Positions 42,363 through 51,459 of a stretch of DNA of 64,000 bases are shown here, piece after piece. Under the pieces are notes generated by a model that was not told where the DNA came from, did no database searches, and was given only the letters and a program-made list of their open reading frames with translations. The stretch comes from Curvibacter sp. AEP1-3 (lineage in GTDB: Bacteria; Pseudomonadota; Gammaproteobacteria; Burkholderiales; Burkholderiaceae_C), in contig NZ_CP015698.1 of the NCBI RefSeq assembly GCF_002163715.1, positions 992,001 to 1,056,000 of the forward strand, written 5' to 3'. Position numbers and translations under genes: made by a program. Position 1 is the first letter of the stretch; each line of letters starts with the position of its first letter.

Positions 42363-43331
42363 ATGGACGCTTTCATAGGCACCGATACAAAAAAATATAT
42401 GGAGACCCATTCAAACCGTAGCTCCAGAAACTTTGCCATCGAGCTGGGCCTGGCCGATCGTGGTTGGTTCATGTACAGCCCCGGCTTGGAAGACGCAGTT
42501 TGTGAATTGAACAAGACCAAGGTGTCCGATATGGAGATCACTGAGGTCCGGATCGGTCCGTCGATAGGGAGATTTGACCCCCAGGCGTCTTGCGAGTCAT
42601 TTATTGCCATCAGCTACTTCGCCGAAGGTATGGACACTCTGGAGACGCCTATGGGACGACTGCATATCGCGTCAGGGGACTGCGTGATCTGGCACAGCGG
42701 CAGTCCCTGCGTATTCAACGTGCAAGAACCCATCCGCATGTTGAATATCTCTTTCAAAGAAAAGCACCTTAGGAACCAAATCATCAACATTCCTGAAGTG
42801 GCTGGTATGCATTTCAAACCGGGGGACCCGTTTGGAAAGATGCTCGGAGGCTTTCTGGAAGGCTTGCTGGCGGAATGGCGGGGATTCTCAGACGCTGACC
42901 TCGTGCTGGCACTCCTTGCGGCCCGCAACCTGATGGTCAAAGCTATTTTGAAAAGGAAAAGTGAGCAACTCCAGGATCCTGACGCCGGCAAGCTGCAACG
43001 TGCCATGCGCCTGATCGACCAGCGCCTCTATGACCCTGAGCTAAAGCCACAAGATTTGGCAGACGCCATGCACATGTCTTTGCGCAGTCTTTACTTGATC
43101 TTCTCAAAATCAAATCTCACTGTCGTCGGATACATACGCGACCGGCGGCTTGACGATTGCCGGCACGTGCTCGCAGGGCAGCGTTCCGATCTGAACATGA
43201 ATCAGCTGGCTCTGAGCCGGGGATTCAATGATCTTTCCACCTTCAGCCGGGCATTCAAAAGAAAGTTTGGAATGTCTCCGATTGAATACAGAAAGTGGCT
43301 ATCGCAAACCTTGAACAGCCCCAATCCATAG
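42363..43331 (+). CDS. AraC family transcriptional regulator
   Basis: The 322-residue regulator has an N-terminal cupin-like domain (about residues 40-190; GRLHIASGDCVIWHSGSP) and a C-terminal double HTH: LKPQDLADAMHMSLRSLYLIFSKS and MNQLALSRGFNDLSTFSRAFKRKFGMSP, the family hallmark. It is of the AraC-binding-like type often found beside uptake or catabolic genes. The alternative start is the Met at 42399. Its stop is two bases before the start of the next gene, an unknown two-TM protein, so both are co-transcribed. Confidence 0.93.
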   Translation: MDAFIGTDTKKYMETHSNRSSRNFAIELGLADRGWFMYSPGLEDAVCELNKTKVSDMEITEVRIGPSIGRFDPQASCESFIAISYFAEGMDTLETPMGRLHIASGDCVIWHSGSPCVFNVQEPIRMLNISFKEKHLRNQIINIPEVAGMHFKPGDPFGKMLGGFLEGLLAEWRGFSDADLVLALLAARNLMVKAILKRKSEQLQDPDAGKLQRAMRLIDQRLYDPELKPQDLADAMHMSLRSLYLIFSKSNLTVVGYIRDRRLDDCRHVLAGQRSDLNMNQLALSRGFNDLSTFSRAFKRKFGMSPIEYRKWLSQTLNSPNP

Positions 43332-43333
43332 CC

Positions 43334-43930
43334 ATGCACACATGGACCCTAATCACCTTCGTCGCCTTTGCGACGACAGCAATCTATCTGCTGGCACTGG
43401 GCACCGATTGGTTGCTTGAAAAAAGATTCAGAAAAGTACTCTTTCTGATGCGCAGAAAAGAGAACTTTGAGCGCCACGCCTGCCACATCCATGAATGCAT
43501 TCTGACCTTCCAGTTTCTCGAAAACCTTCTTTTGATGCACACCACTGCGGGAGTGCGAAGAAACATTGAAATCGAGGTCAACCAGCGGTGGGACTCCATT
43601 GCCAATGTGATCCGAAGTTTCCACTCTGACCCTGTGCTACAGGACCTGTGCGTTAGCTTGGTGGAGTACAAAAAGCAGCAGCAGGAAGTCTTTCTCCATG
43701 CGTTCTCCAGCGATTCCGGATGCGTTACCCAAGCCCAAGCGCATTCGGTCAGCACAGATGCCCACAAAGTTATCAATCTACTGGCAGTCGCTGGCAGGCA
43801 AAAAACGCACGAAACTTTTCATGCCGTCTGTATGCAGTTTTCGCCGCTCTATTGGCCCTTGGCCTGCATTCCTCTGGTGGTGATCACCTATCTGGGAGTC
43901 GAGCTACTCAAGAGCTACCAGATTACCTGA
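43334..43930 (+). CDS. two-TM membrane protein with helical cytosolic domain, unknown
   Basis: I do not recognise this 198-residue protein. It has one helix at residues about 5-25 and a second at about 170-190, with a helix-rich soluble part of about 140 residues between, rich in His, Gln and charged residues. The positively charged [13 protein letters not shown] after the first helix places that part in the cytosol. It sits between an AraC regulator (two bases upstream) and a chemoreceptor (73 bases downstream), so a role in sensing or signalling is plausible but unproven. ATG 43334 is used because the earlier in-frame start at 43295 lies inside the AraC gene. Confidence 0.65.
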   Translation: MHTWTLITFVAFATTAIYLLALGTDWLLEKRFRKVLFLMRRKENFERHACHIHECILTFQFLENLLLMHTTAGVRRNIEIEVNQRWDSIANVIRSFHSDPVLQDLCVSLVEYKKQQQEVFLHAFSSDSGCVTQAQAHSVSTDAHKVINLLAVAGRQKTHETFHAVCMQFSPLYWPLACIPLVVITYLGVELLKSYQIT

Positions 43931-43965
43931 GGCGAAGTCCACCACCTGGTGGGAACCCCTTCGCC
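43931..43965 (+). promoter_or_regulatory. stem-loop between two-TM gene and chemoreceptor
   Basis: GGCGAAG (43931-43937) pairs with CTTCGCC (43959-43965), and inside it CCACCA pairs with TGGTGG around a 2-base loop. No T run follows, so it is not a classic terminator; a processing or attenuation hairpin is possible. Confidence 0.4.
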
Positions 43966-44003
43966 GCTCGACTGGCCCCTCCTCATTTCAATCGAGATTA
44001 CTC

Positions 44004-45605
44004 ATGAAGACTGCTTCCGTTCGTACAATGCTGGGTGGTGCTTTCGCGCTGCTACTTGTTATCTCCATCGCCATTTCAGGCTTTGCGCTAAGCGCACTGG
44101 CAAATGCCAATATGCGCTTCGAGGAGTACATCCAGGGAGTCCATGCACGAGCGAATCTGGCAGCACAGGTTCGTCAAGACATCGACAAACGTGCCATCGC
44201 AGCGCGCAATCTTGTCCTGGTCACCACACCGGAAGATATGGAGATTGAGAAAGCCATCGTGAGCACGGCCCATCGCGACGTAGCATTGCATTTGGAGAAG
44301 CTCAAGGAACTTTCCAGAGACTCCAATGGTGAGGACAAACGGCTGATATCGGAAATGGATCGGGTCGAGCAGGCCTATGGACCGGTGGCGCTGAACATTG
44401 TTGAGCTCGCTCTGGCCAAAAAGAACGATGAGGCCATTGCGAAAATGAACAAAGACTGCCGCCCCCTGCTGGCCGCCCTGGTCAAGGTATCGGACGCCTA
44501 TGCCAAGCAAGCAGCGCAGCAAGCATTCGAACAAGTTCAGCAGGCTGAAAACGCTTACTCCAATCAACGCAATGCACTTCTCCTTGCCTGTGGACTTGCC
44601 TCGCTTTTTGCAATGGTCGCTGGCACACTGATTACCCGGCACTTGATCAAATCGTTGGGCGCTGAGCCCCACGATTTGGGTGCGCTGGCAAACCGGGTTG
44701 CCGATGGTGACCTGGCCTCAACGGTGGCGCTGAACCCGGGTGACTCGTCAAGCGTCGTAGCTTCCATGGCCAGAATGCAGTCGTCATTGCGTCAAGTGGT
44801 GGCATCCGTAAGAGAGAACTCCGAACAGGTCTCAACGGCTTCGACACAAATAGCCCAAGGCAATCAGGATCTGAGCACCCGTACGGAAAACCAGGCCAGC
44901 GCGTTGGAAGAAACCGCTGCCTCCATGGAAGAGCTCAATTCCACGGTTCGCAAAAACGCAGAAGCCGCCCTTCAAGCCAATGCACTTGCCATCAACGCAA
45001 GCGACATCGCGGCAAAAGGTGGGACCATCGTCAATCAAGTCGTGGGCACCATGAAGGGCATCAATGAATCCTCCAGAAAAATCAGCGACATCATTGGCGT
45101 CATCGATGGGATTGCTTTTCAAACCAATATCCTCGCGCTCAACGCCGCGGTAGAGGCCGCTCGTGCGGGGGAACACGGGCGAGGCTTTGCGGTGGTCGCT
45201 TCCGAAGTTCGGAGTCTGGCGGGCAGGTCGGCCAACGCCGCCAAAGAGATCAAGGCGTTGATCGACGCCAGTGTGGAACGCGTCGAATCAGGAACCGCAC
45301 TGGTGGACGAGGCCGGCGTCATCATGTCGGACGTAGTGGCGTCCATCCAACGTGTCACCACTCTGATGGGGGAAATCAGTACCGCCAGTGCAGAACAAAG
45401 TACCGGCGTTGCCCATGTAGCCGAGGCGGTCAACCACATGGAAAAAGCAACCCAACAGAACGCCGCATTGGTTGAAGAAATGGCCGCCGCTGCGAGCAGC
45501 TTGAAGGCCCAGGCCTATGATCTTGTGAACGTCGTTTCCAGGTTCAAGCTCGGTGACGGCCACACCCACAGGCACGTCACCCCGATGAAAGCGCTGCCTC
45601 GCTAA
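44004..45605 (+). CDS. methyl-accepting chemotaxis protein
   Basis: The 533-residue chemoreceptor has TM1 at residues about 9-31, a four-helix-bundle sensor to about 188, TM2 ([19 protein letters not shown]), HAMP, and a signalling domain with [31 protein letters not shown]. Its signalling hairpin closely follows the receptor at 40341, but the sensor is different, so the two detect different ligands. No CheR-docking pentapeptide is visible at the C-terminus. Confidence 0.94.
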   Translation: MKTASVRTMLGGAFALLLVISIAISGFALSALANANMRFEEYIQGVHARANLAAQVRQDIDKRAIAARNLVLVTTPEDMEIEKAIVSTAHRDVALHLEKLKELSRDSNGEDKRLISEMDRVEQAYGPVALNIVELALAKKNDEAIAKMNKDCRPLLAALVKVSDAYAKQAAQQAFEQVQQAENAYSNQRNALLLACGLASLFAMVAGTLITRHLIKSLGAEPHDLGALANRVADGDLASTVALNPGDSSSVVASMARMQSSLRQVVASVRENSEQVSTASTQIAQGNQDLSTRTENQASALEETAASMEELNSTVRKNAEAALQANALAINASDIAAKGGTIVNQVVGTMKGINESSRKISDIIGVIDGIAFQTNILALNAAVEAARAGEHGRGFAVVASEVRSLAGRSANAAKEIKALIDASVERVESGTALVDEAGVIMSDVVASIQRVTTLMGEISTASAEQSTGVAHVAEAVNHMEKATQQNAALVEEMAAAASSLKAQAYDLVNVVSRFKLGDGHTHRHVTPMKALPR

Positions 45606-45606
45606 T

Positions 45607-46083
45607 TCAGTGTGACGAGGGCGGTGCTTCAGCACTGGTTGGAAGTAACCGCGCAAGCAACTCCGCCCTCTCCATCTCCAACACCTCCATCCGTTGTTCG
45701 GCCAGCCCCAGCTGCAACAAAGCCGCCTGAAGCTCGGCTTCCAACCGATGCACTTCAGCGGCTAGCGTGTCTGCAGCCGCAGTGACCTTTTCTCGGGTGG
45801 CATCACGGGTGACAGACAGACCTGCAGTGACGCTATCGAGCCACGCAAGAATCTGGACCCGGGTGGTGTCTTTATGCAGCGGCGTCTGTAGAGTAGCTTT
45901 TTTGACATCCGCCCGACGACACAACTCACTTTGGGTCACTCTGCCGTGGTTGAAGGGGTACACGCCCTGGTGGTTTGCTATATCGGCCTCAATCTCTGCC
46001 ATTGCCTTGCGTAGGCGCGCCAATGCTGCTTCGGTACGCGGATTAGCTTTATCAGTGCTCGGAAGAAAGGTGGACGAAGTCAT
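45607..46083 (-). CDS. HTH and coiled-coil protein, unknown
   Basis: This 158-residue protein has a probable HTH around residues 49-72 (VTQSELCRRADVKKATLQTP) and a long C-terminal coiled coil rich in Ala, Glu and Leu (about 95-150), the layout of small DNA-binding accessory proteins. No family is recognised with confidence. Its stop is one base from the chemoreceptor stop on the other strand. Confidence 0.6.
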   Translation of the reverse strand: MTSSTFLPSTDKANPRTEAALARLRKAMAEIEADIANHQGVYPFNHGRVTQSELCRRADVKKATLQTPLHKDTTRVQILAWLDSVTAGLSVTRDATREKVTAAADTLAAEVHRLEAELQAALLQLGLAEQRMEVLEMERAELLARLLPTSAEAPPSSH

Positions 46084-46115
46084 GAAAATACAAAACGGCA
46101 GTAAACACGCTGAGC

Positions 46116-46901
46116 TTACTTCGCCTTCAGGCTTTCGCCGGGGCTATAGCTGATGATGTCTCTTAACATTTTGTCCACTTCGCCATTGCGCCGTACCTCC
46201 GTTAAAGCCTTGGCTAATCGGACCGCGCAAGGTGTGTCCCTCATACTGGGGGACACCCACAGCTTGACCTTACGTTGCTCAAGAACAATAGGTGAAGCAA
46301 ATGTTTCAAACCTTAGACTGGCGGAACCCATCGCTGAAATGAAGTTCTCGCGCACACCAATGGCTGCATCCAAGCGGCCTTTGGACAGCATTTCCAATTG
46401 GTTGATGGGGCTGGTAACGGGGATTTTCTTTATCCGCGGGTCGCGATCAAAAGCTTCGTGGTAAGTCGGGCCCCGCAGCACTCCGACAGTTTTGCCGACC
46501 AGGTCGTCCAAGCTGCGCAGCTTGCTGCCATTGGGAAGCCACACTTCTATTTGCAGTCGGGTTACTTCACCCACCTCCACCGCACCCGCGTTCAAGTCCG
46601 CGCGATCCAGCATGATGGTCGCCTGCGCTACGTTGCGAGTGACTTCTGTCACTGCACGGGGAATGGGTGTCAAACGTTGCTCCAACGGGCAGGCACTCAG
46701 GTCAGACAAGCGTTTGAAAAGGCTCACATACACACCCACCGGTTGCCCCTCTGGCCCTATATGCCCCCAAGGCGCGATGTCGATGACATCTGCCAACATA
46801 GGTTTGCCTGACCCTTCCGGTTTGACACGATCCTGAGCAGATGCAAGGGCCGACAGACCCAGCAACACAGCGGTCAGCCAAGGGAGCCTTCGTTGGTTCA
46901 T
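46116..46901 (-). CDS. periplasmic solute-binding protein (amino-acid ABC/PBP2 type)
   Basis: This 261-residue protein has a Sec signal (MNQRRLPWLTAVLLGLSALASA) and a type-2 periplasmic-binding fold: DLVGKTVGVLRGPTYHEAF, then INQLEMLSKGRLDAAIG and a final helix KALTEVRRNGEVDKMLRD. No permease or ATPase genes are adjacent, so it may be an orphan receptor, possibly one that feeds a chemoreceptor. Ligand unknown. It is divergent from the small protein at 46971. Confidence 0.8.
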   Translation of the reverse strand: MNQRRLPWLTAVLLGLSALASAQDRVKPEGSGKPMLADVIDIAPWGHIGPEGQPVGVYVSLFKRLSDLSACPLEQRLTPIPRAVTEVTRNVAQATIMLDRADLNAGAVEVGEVTRLQIEVWLPNGSKLRSLDDLVGKTVGVLRGPTYHEAFDRDPRIKKIPVTSPINQLEMLSKGRLDAAIGVRENFISAMGSASLRFETFASPIVLEQRKVKLWVSPSMRDTPCAVRLAKALTEVRRNGEVDKMLRDIISYSPGESLKAK

Positions 46902-46970
46902 GAAGTCATATTACCCACCAGAACGCTCCTGGAGTGAAGCTAGACTTCACTGCATCAATAAAGGCACACC

Positions 46971-47237
46971 ATGACCACCCGATTCACCCCAGCCCCTTTT
47001 GAAACCGACGCGTGGACCGCCCTGAAGCAACTGGGAGACACCGCAGTGTCCACCGGGGGCATGCAGGCCTTGCTGCAAATGTTCATCAGCGTGGTCACTT
47101 CCGCCGAGGAAGTAGCGCGGGTTAGCGAGGAGGCCGGCCACCCGGAGTCCATGACCACCCAGGTCATTTCGGAGTGGGTCAGCACCCAGTACGTGCCGGA
47201 CATGCAGGCCCAGCTGCAGACGCCCGGCGCGGCTTAA
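46971..47237 (+). CDS. small conserved-looking hypothetical protein
   Basis: The 88-residue acidic, largely helical protein has no signal peptide or membrane segment, and I recognise no family. An in-frame ATG follows an A/C-rich leader with no strong Shine-Dalgarno. It overlaps the convergent IclR gene by four bases at its 3' end. The reading frame is plausible but weakly supported. Confidence 0.5.
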   Translation: MTTRFTPAPFETDAWTALKQLGDTAVSTGGMQALLQMFISVVTSAEEVARVSEEAGHPESMTTQVISEWVSTQYVPDMQAQLQTPGAA

Positions 47238-48040
47238 ATCAGGTTGCGCATGGCGCGAGCGGTTTCTTGCAATACCGGCAGGACACGGCGCACCGCATCA
47301 TCCGTACTCTCGTTACCCATGGGCATGGTGACGTTGAGCGCGCCCATCAAGGCCCCATGGCGGTCAATCAAAGGCACTGCCACGCCGCGGTAGTTCATTT
47401 CGAGTTGCTGCTCTGAGACAGCCCAGCCCTGCTGCCGTATGCGGGCCAGCTCCACGCGCATGCGATCTTTGCTGGCAATGGTGTGCGAGGTGTAGGCCTT
47501 GAACTGCCGGGTTTGCAACCAGTCCTCCAACCAAGCCGGGTCGCGCATCGCAAGAATCAGCATGCCCGCAGACGTCACCTGCGCCTGTACCCGGGAACCC
47601 AACACATAGCCGGTACTCATGGGGCGGTTGCTGCCGTTGCGGGCGATGTAGACGATCTCATCCCCGTCAAGCACGCTCACATACGCTATCTCCTGAGTAC
47701 CCGCAGTCACCCTCTGCAAGAAGGGTTGCACCACTCGGGGCAAACGGGCCGACTCCAGGTAGGACTGACCGATACGCAGCACCCGCGGCGTCAGCCAGAA
47801 CAACTTGCCGTCGCTCGCGACATAGCCCAGGTACTGCAAGGTCAGCAGATAGCGCCGGGCGGCGGTGCGGGTCATGCCACAGCGCTCGCCGGCCTGGCTG
47901 GCCGTCATGCGTTGGTGGGCGTCATCGAAGGCCTCAATCAGGCCCAAGCCTTTTTCCAGACCGGCAATCCAATCCTTTTTGTCCAGGGCGGGGGCGTCAA
48001 TCCCCACTACAGGCGGGCGCAGGGCAAGTTCGGTAGTCAT
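47234..48040 (-). CDS. IclR family regulator (PcaR/PcaU/PobR-like)
   Basis: The 268-residue regulator has an N-terminal winged HTH (about residues 40-72, MTASQAGERCGMTRTAARRYLL) and a C-terminal effector domain with YVSVLDGDEIVYIAR and VQAQVTSAGMLILA. The length and the start with an acidic leader fit the PcaR/PcaU/PobR subgroup of aromatic-acid activators. It is divergent from the Liv-type transporter and aromatic genes, with a PcaR-like site between, so it is probably their activator. Confidence 0.92.
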   Translation of the reverse strand: MTTELALRPPVVGIDAPALDKKDWIAGLEKGLGLIEAFDDAHQRMTASQAGERCGMTRTAARRYLLTLQYLGYVASDGKLFWLTPRVLRIGQSYLESARLPRVVQPFLQRVTAGTQEIAYVSVLDGDEIVYIARNGSNRPMSTGYVLGSRVQAQVTSAGMLILAMRDPAWLEDWLQTRQFKAYTSHTIASKDRMRVELARIRQQGWAVSEQQLEMNYRGVAVPLIDRHGALMGALNVTMPMGNESTDDAVRRVLPVLQETARAMRNLI

Positions 48041-48097
48041 GGGCGCTGATTCTGGAGGTCTGAAAAACGGTGTCAGCCTAGTGCTTACCCGTAAAAT

Positions 48098-48112
48098 GAA
48101 CGATTATCGATC
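48098..48112. promoter_or_regulatory. PcaR-like operator
   Basis: Read on the minus strand, GATCGATAATCGTTC shares the core TCGATAATCG with the PcaR box known from memory for Pseudomonas pca genes (GTTCGATAATCGCAC). It lies between the IclR gene and the transporter gene. Confidence 0.6.
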
Positions 48113-48261
48113 TTTTGAGTACGACAAACGCTCAATCTGGCGATTCTTCGCTTTCATTCACACAAGCGAATAGCTAAAGTCCGCTTCGAACCGCACCATT
48201 CGTACGACTAGCGAACAGACGGTCTACCCCCACCCGAACGCCATAACAGGAGACAGACACC

Positions 48262-49461
48262 ATGCAAAAACGGAACACTCTCAAATTGATAGCTGCCTGC
48301 GCAATGCTAATGGGCGCTAGCAGCGCTTTCAGCCAAGAAGTGATCAAGATCGCCAATATCGTCGAGCTGTCTGGTGGTGGCGCATCCGCCGGCACCAACT
48401 TCAAAAATGGTGTGGAACTGGCCGTGAAAGAAATCAACGCCTCCGGCGGCATCCTGGGCAAGAAGATCCAGACCATCACCTCTGACACCCAGTCCAACCC
48501 AGGTGTGGCCAAGGGCCTGACCCAGAAGGCAGTGGACGATGACGTGTTCGCCATCTTCGGCCCCGTGTTCTCCGGCTCCATCATGGTGTCCATGGCCGAA
48601 AGCCGCAAAGCGGAGATCCCCAACTTCACCGGCGGCGAGGCAGCCAGCATCACCACCCAAGGCAACCCCTACATCTTCCGCACCAGCTTCACCCAAGCGA
48701 CTGCCATGCCCAAAGTGGCCCGCTACATGAGCGATCAGGCCAAGCTCAAGAACATCGCCATCATTTACGTGAACAACGATTTTGGCAAAGGCGGCCTGGA
48801 CATGATTAAAAAGGCGCTGGCCAACTCCAGCACCAAGATCGCAGCCGAAATCTCGACCGATGCGGGCCAGGTGGACTTCTCTGCCGCAGTGCTCAAGGCC
48901 AAGCAGAGCAATGCCGACGGCGTGTTTGTGTACACCAACGAAGAAGAGTCCGCCCGTGCCCTGCGCGAACTGCGCAAGCAAGGCTGGAACAAGCCCATCG
49001 TCGGTGAAACCACCCTCACCGGCCAGAAGGTCATTGAGCTGGCCGGCGAAGCCGCCAACGGCGCCGTCGCTCACGTGGGCCTGACGGTGGATGCCCCCAT
49101 CCCCGCCGTGCGTGCCTTCCGCGCCAAGTTCGAACGGGAGTACAAATACATCTCCGACCACAACGGCATGAAGGGCTACTCCGGCATCTACACCCTGAAG
49201 GCCGCGATTGAGAAAGTCGGCAAGCTGGACCGCAAGGCCGTAGCCAACGCGCTGCACAGCCTGGTGGTGACCACCGACAAGGAGCCCGGCATCCTGATGA
49301 ACGTGGCCTTTGACCAGAACGGCGATCTGGACCGCGAAAGCTTTTTGGTGGAGGTGAAAAACGGCCAGCAAGTGGTGGTGGCGACCCTGCCCCCGCTGAA
49401 CCCCATCGTCGTGAACAAACCCGCAGCCGCTGCCAAGCCCGCTGCACCGGCCAAGAAGTAA
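48262..49461 (+). CDS. branched-chain-type ABC transporter substrate-binding protein
   Basis: The 399-residue type-1 periplasmic receptor has a Sec signal (about 24 residues, ending SSAFSQ) and the LivJ-type EVIKIANIVELSGGGASAGTNFKNG start. It binds an amino acid or aromatic/shikimate-type acid; the context favours the latter. The signal is encoded partly by a sequence closely like the dispersed repeat, at 48281-48330. A GGAGAC ribosome-binding site precedes the ATG. A low-complexity PAAAAKPAAPAKK tail ends the protein. Confidence 0.92.
   Translation: MQKRNTLKLIAACAMLMGASSAFSQEVIKIANIVELSGGGASAGTNFKNGVELAVKEINASGGILGKKIQTITSDTQSNPGVAKGLTQKAVDDDVFAIFGPVFSGSIMVSMAESRKAEIPNFTGGEAASITTQGNPYIFRTSFTQATAMPKVARYMSDQAKLKNIAIIYVNNDFGKGGLDMIKKALANSSTKIAAEISTDAGQVDFSAAVLKAKQSNADGVFVYTNEEESARALRELRKQGWNKPIVGETTLTGQKVIELAGEAANGAVAHVGLTVDAPIPAVRAFRAKFEREYKYISDHNGMKGYSGIYTLKAAIEKVGKLDRKAVANALHSLVVTTDKEPGILMNVAFDQNGDLDRESFLVEVKNGQQVVVATLPPLNPIVVNKPAAAAKPAAPAKK
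48281..48330 (+). repeat. repeat-derived segment within the binding-protein signal sequence
   Basis: AAATTGATAGCTGCCTGCGCA, then TGGGCGCTAG nine bases on, matches the 5' part and the GGGCGC box of the dispersed repeat in phase and spacing, but is read as codons 7-23 of the signal peptide. Confidence 0.5.
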
Positions 49462-49580
49462 TGGCCTGAAGCCCCCTGCTCGCTCTGGCACAGACACCCG
49501 AGCGGACCAGGCGGGCTTTCTCTTCAGGGGGCTGGCGAACCACCAGTTCCCCGGCTGGCACCGCGCCCCAAGGACTCCGA

Positions 49581-50456
49581 ATGACCGACTTTCTCCAACT
49601 CTTCTTCAGTGGAATGGCCACCGGCGCCATCTACTCGCTGGCAGCCCTCGGCTTTACGCTTTTGTGGCAGGCCAGCGGCACCATCAACTTCGCCCAGGGC
49701 GAGTTCGTGATGCTGCCCGCTTTCATGATGCTGGGCTTCATGAGCATAGGCGCACCCCTGGCGGTGAGCTTCGCCATGACGGTCGTGTTGGCCGTGTTGC
49801 TGCTGGGCTGGGTGTTCAAACGCGGCTTGGTCGACCCCTTGTTCAAGTTCGGCATGATGCCCATCGTGGTGGCCACCATCGGCCTGTCCATTGCCATGCG
49901 CAACGGGCTGCGCGCCGGCTACAGCGCCGAAGCCCACCCTTTCCCCAGCCTGTTTGCAGACAAGCTCTTCAACATCGCCGGTGTGACCATTACCTTGGCG
50001 GATGTGGGTACCTTTGCGGTAGCGCTGATCCTCGTCTTTGTGGTGCAAGCTTTCATGACCAAGACGGTCACCGGCCGGGCCATGCAGGCGGTGGCGCAAA
50101 ACACCGAAAGCGCTTCGGTTCTGGGCATCAACGTACCCCGCATGATTTTTTACGCCTTTGCCATCAATGCCGTGCTGGCTGTCGCGGCCGCGCTCTTAGT
50201 CACGCCCACCTACCTTGCCAAGTTCGACATGGGTGAGTCCCTGGGCAACAAGGCTTTCTTCGCAGCCATCATCGGCGGCTTCAACAACTCACGGGGCGCG
50301 CTGTTGGGCGGGCTCATCGTCGGCGTGTGCGAGAACCTGGCCGCCGCCTACATCTCCCCCGCGTACAAAGATGCGGTGGCACTCGTGATCTTTATGGTGG
50401 TGATTTTGTTCAAGCCGCAAGGGCTCTTGGGCAAAAAAGTGGAACGCAAAGTCTGA
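49581..50456 (+). CDS. livH: branched-chain amino acid-type ABC transporter permease (LivH)
   Basis: The 291-residue inner-membrane permease has about eight membrane helices and the LivH-type segments FTLLWQASGTINFAQGEFVMLPAF and GRAMQAVAQNTESASVLGINV. It works with LivM and the two ATPases downstream. GC-rich leader, no other feature. Confidence 0.94.
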   Translation: MTDFLQLFFSGMATGAIYSLAALGFTLLWQASGTINFAQGEFVMLPAFMMLGFMSIGAPLAVSFAMTVVLAVLLLGWVFKRGLVDPLFKFGMMPIVVATIGLSIAMRNGLRAGYSAEAHPFPSLFADKLFNIAGVTITLADVGTFAVALILVFVVQAFMTKTVTGRAMQAVAQNTESASVLGINVPRMIFYAFAINAVLAVAAALLVTPTYLAKFDMGESLGNKAFFAAIIGGFNNSRGALLGGLIVGVCENLAAAYISPAYKDAVALVIFMVVILFKPQGLLGKKVERKV

Positions 50457-50475
50457 GTACCACCGGAACACCCTC

Positions 50476-51459
50476 ATGAAAAAAATTACTCTCATTTTGA
50501 TAGCAGCTTGCGCAATACTGCTGCTCGCTGCACCGCCTTTTCTTAAAAACTACGGCGTGTACCTGCTCTCTTACTGGCTGGTGTTTGTCATCGCCACCAT
50601 GGGCCTGAACCTCACCGTCGGTTACGCGGGCCAGAAGTCACTGGGGCATGCGGCTTTCTTCGGCATAGGCGCCTACACCGTGGCCATTCTGATGAAAGCG
50701 GGCTTCAGCTTCTGGCTGGGCTTGCCTGCTGCCGCGCTGATTTGCTTTATTGTGGGCATCGCACTGGGCTTTCCGGCATTGCGGGTGCAGACGATTTACC
50801 TCGCCTTTGCCACGCTGGGCTTTAACACGGCCGTCTGGCTGGTGATGCGCAATGAAGAGTGGCTGACCGGCGGCACCTTTGGCATCAACAACATCGCCCG
50901 ACCTTCTCTTTTCGGCTATTCCCTGGAAGGCAACCTCGCGTACTACTACTTTGTGCTGGGCACCGCCGTCGTTCTGGGTGCCCTGCAATGGGGCCTGCTG
51001 CGCAGCCCCTGGGGCAAGGCATTTACCGCGTTGCGGGACAACCCCATACGCGCCGAAAGCCTGGGTATCAACACCCGCAGCTACACGCTGCTGAGCTTTG
51101 CCATTGGCGCCGTCTATGCGGGCATTGCCGGTGCGCTGTTTGCTTCGCTGGTGCAGTTCATCGAACCCGCGCCCTTCACGGTGGGCGCGTCCATCATGAT
51201 GTACCTGATGGTGGTGGTCGGTGGTCCCGGCTACTTCCTGGGCCCGCTGCTGGGTTCTGCCGTCGGCGTCATCCTGCCCGAATGGCTGCGCTTTGCGCAG
51301 GCCTGGTACCTCTTTGTGTTCGGCTCTGCGGTGGTGTTGCTGATGATCTGGTTGCCGGATGGACTGCTGAGCATTCCCGACCGCATCAAGGCCAAACGCC
51401 AGGCCCGTGAAGCCAGCGCCGCCCGTGCCGCTGCCGCCCAACAACAGGGAGCCCGATGA
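50476..51459 (+). CDS. livM: branched-chain amino acid-type ABC transporter permease (LivM)
   Basis: The 327-residue permease has LNLTVGYAGQKSLGHAAFFGIGAY and ALRDNPIRAESLGINTRSYTL, typical of LivM. The first helix (MKKITLILIAACAILLLAAPP) is encoded by a stretch resembling the dispersed repeat. An Ala-rich C-terminal tail follows the last helix. Its stop overlaps the LivG start (ATGA at 51456). Confidence 0.94.
   Translation: MKKITLILIAACAILLLAAPPFLKNYGVYLLSYWLVFVIATMGLNLTVGYAGQKSLGHAAFFGIGAYTVAILMKAGFSFWLGLPAAALICFIVGIALGFPALRVQTIYLAFATLGFNTAVWLVMRNEEWLTGGTFGINNIARPSLFGYSLEGNLAYYYFVLGTAVVLGALQWGLLRSPWGKAFTALRDNPIRAESLGINTRSYTLLSFAIGAVYAGIAGALFASLVQFIEPAPFTVGASIMMYLMVVVGGPGYFLGPLLGSAVGVILPEWLRFAQAWYLFVFGSAVVLLMIWLPDGLLSIPDRIKAKRQAREASAARAAAAQQQGAR
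50489..50516 (+). repeat. repeat-like segment in first codons of livM
   Basis: TTTTGATAGCAGCTTGCGCA here agrees with the repeat box TTGATAGCTGCTTGCGCA apart from one base, but the downstream GGGCGC box is not clear. It encodes part of the first membrane helix. Confidence 0.4.

Noticed and set aside
48307..49497. 396-residue antisense ORF opposite the binding protein
   Set aside because: No recognisable motif; the sense frame is a complete LivJ-type protein.
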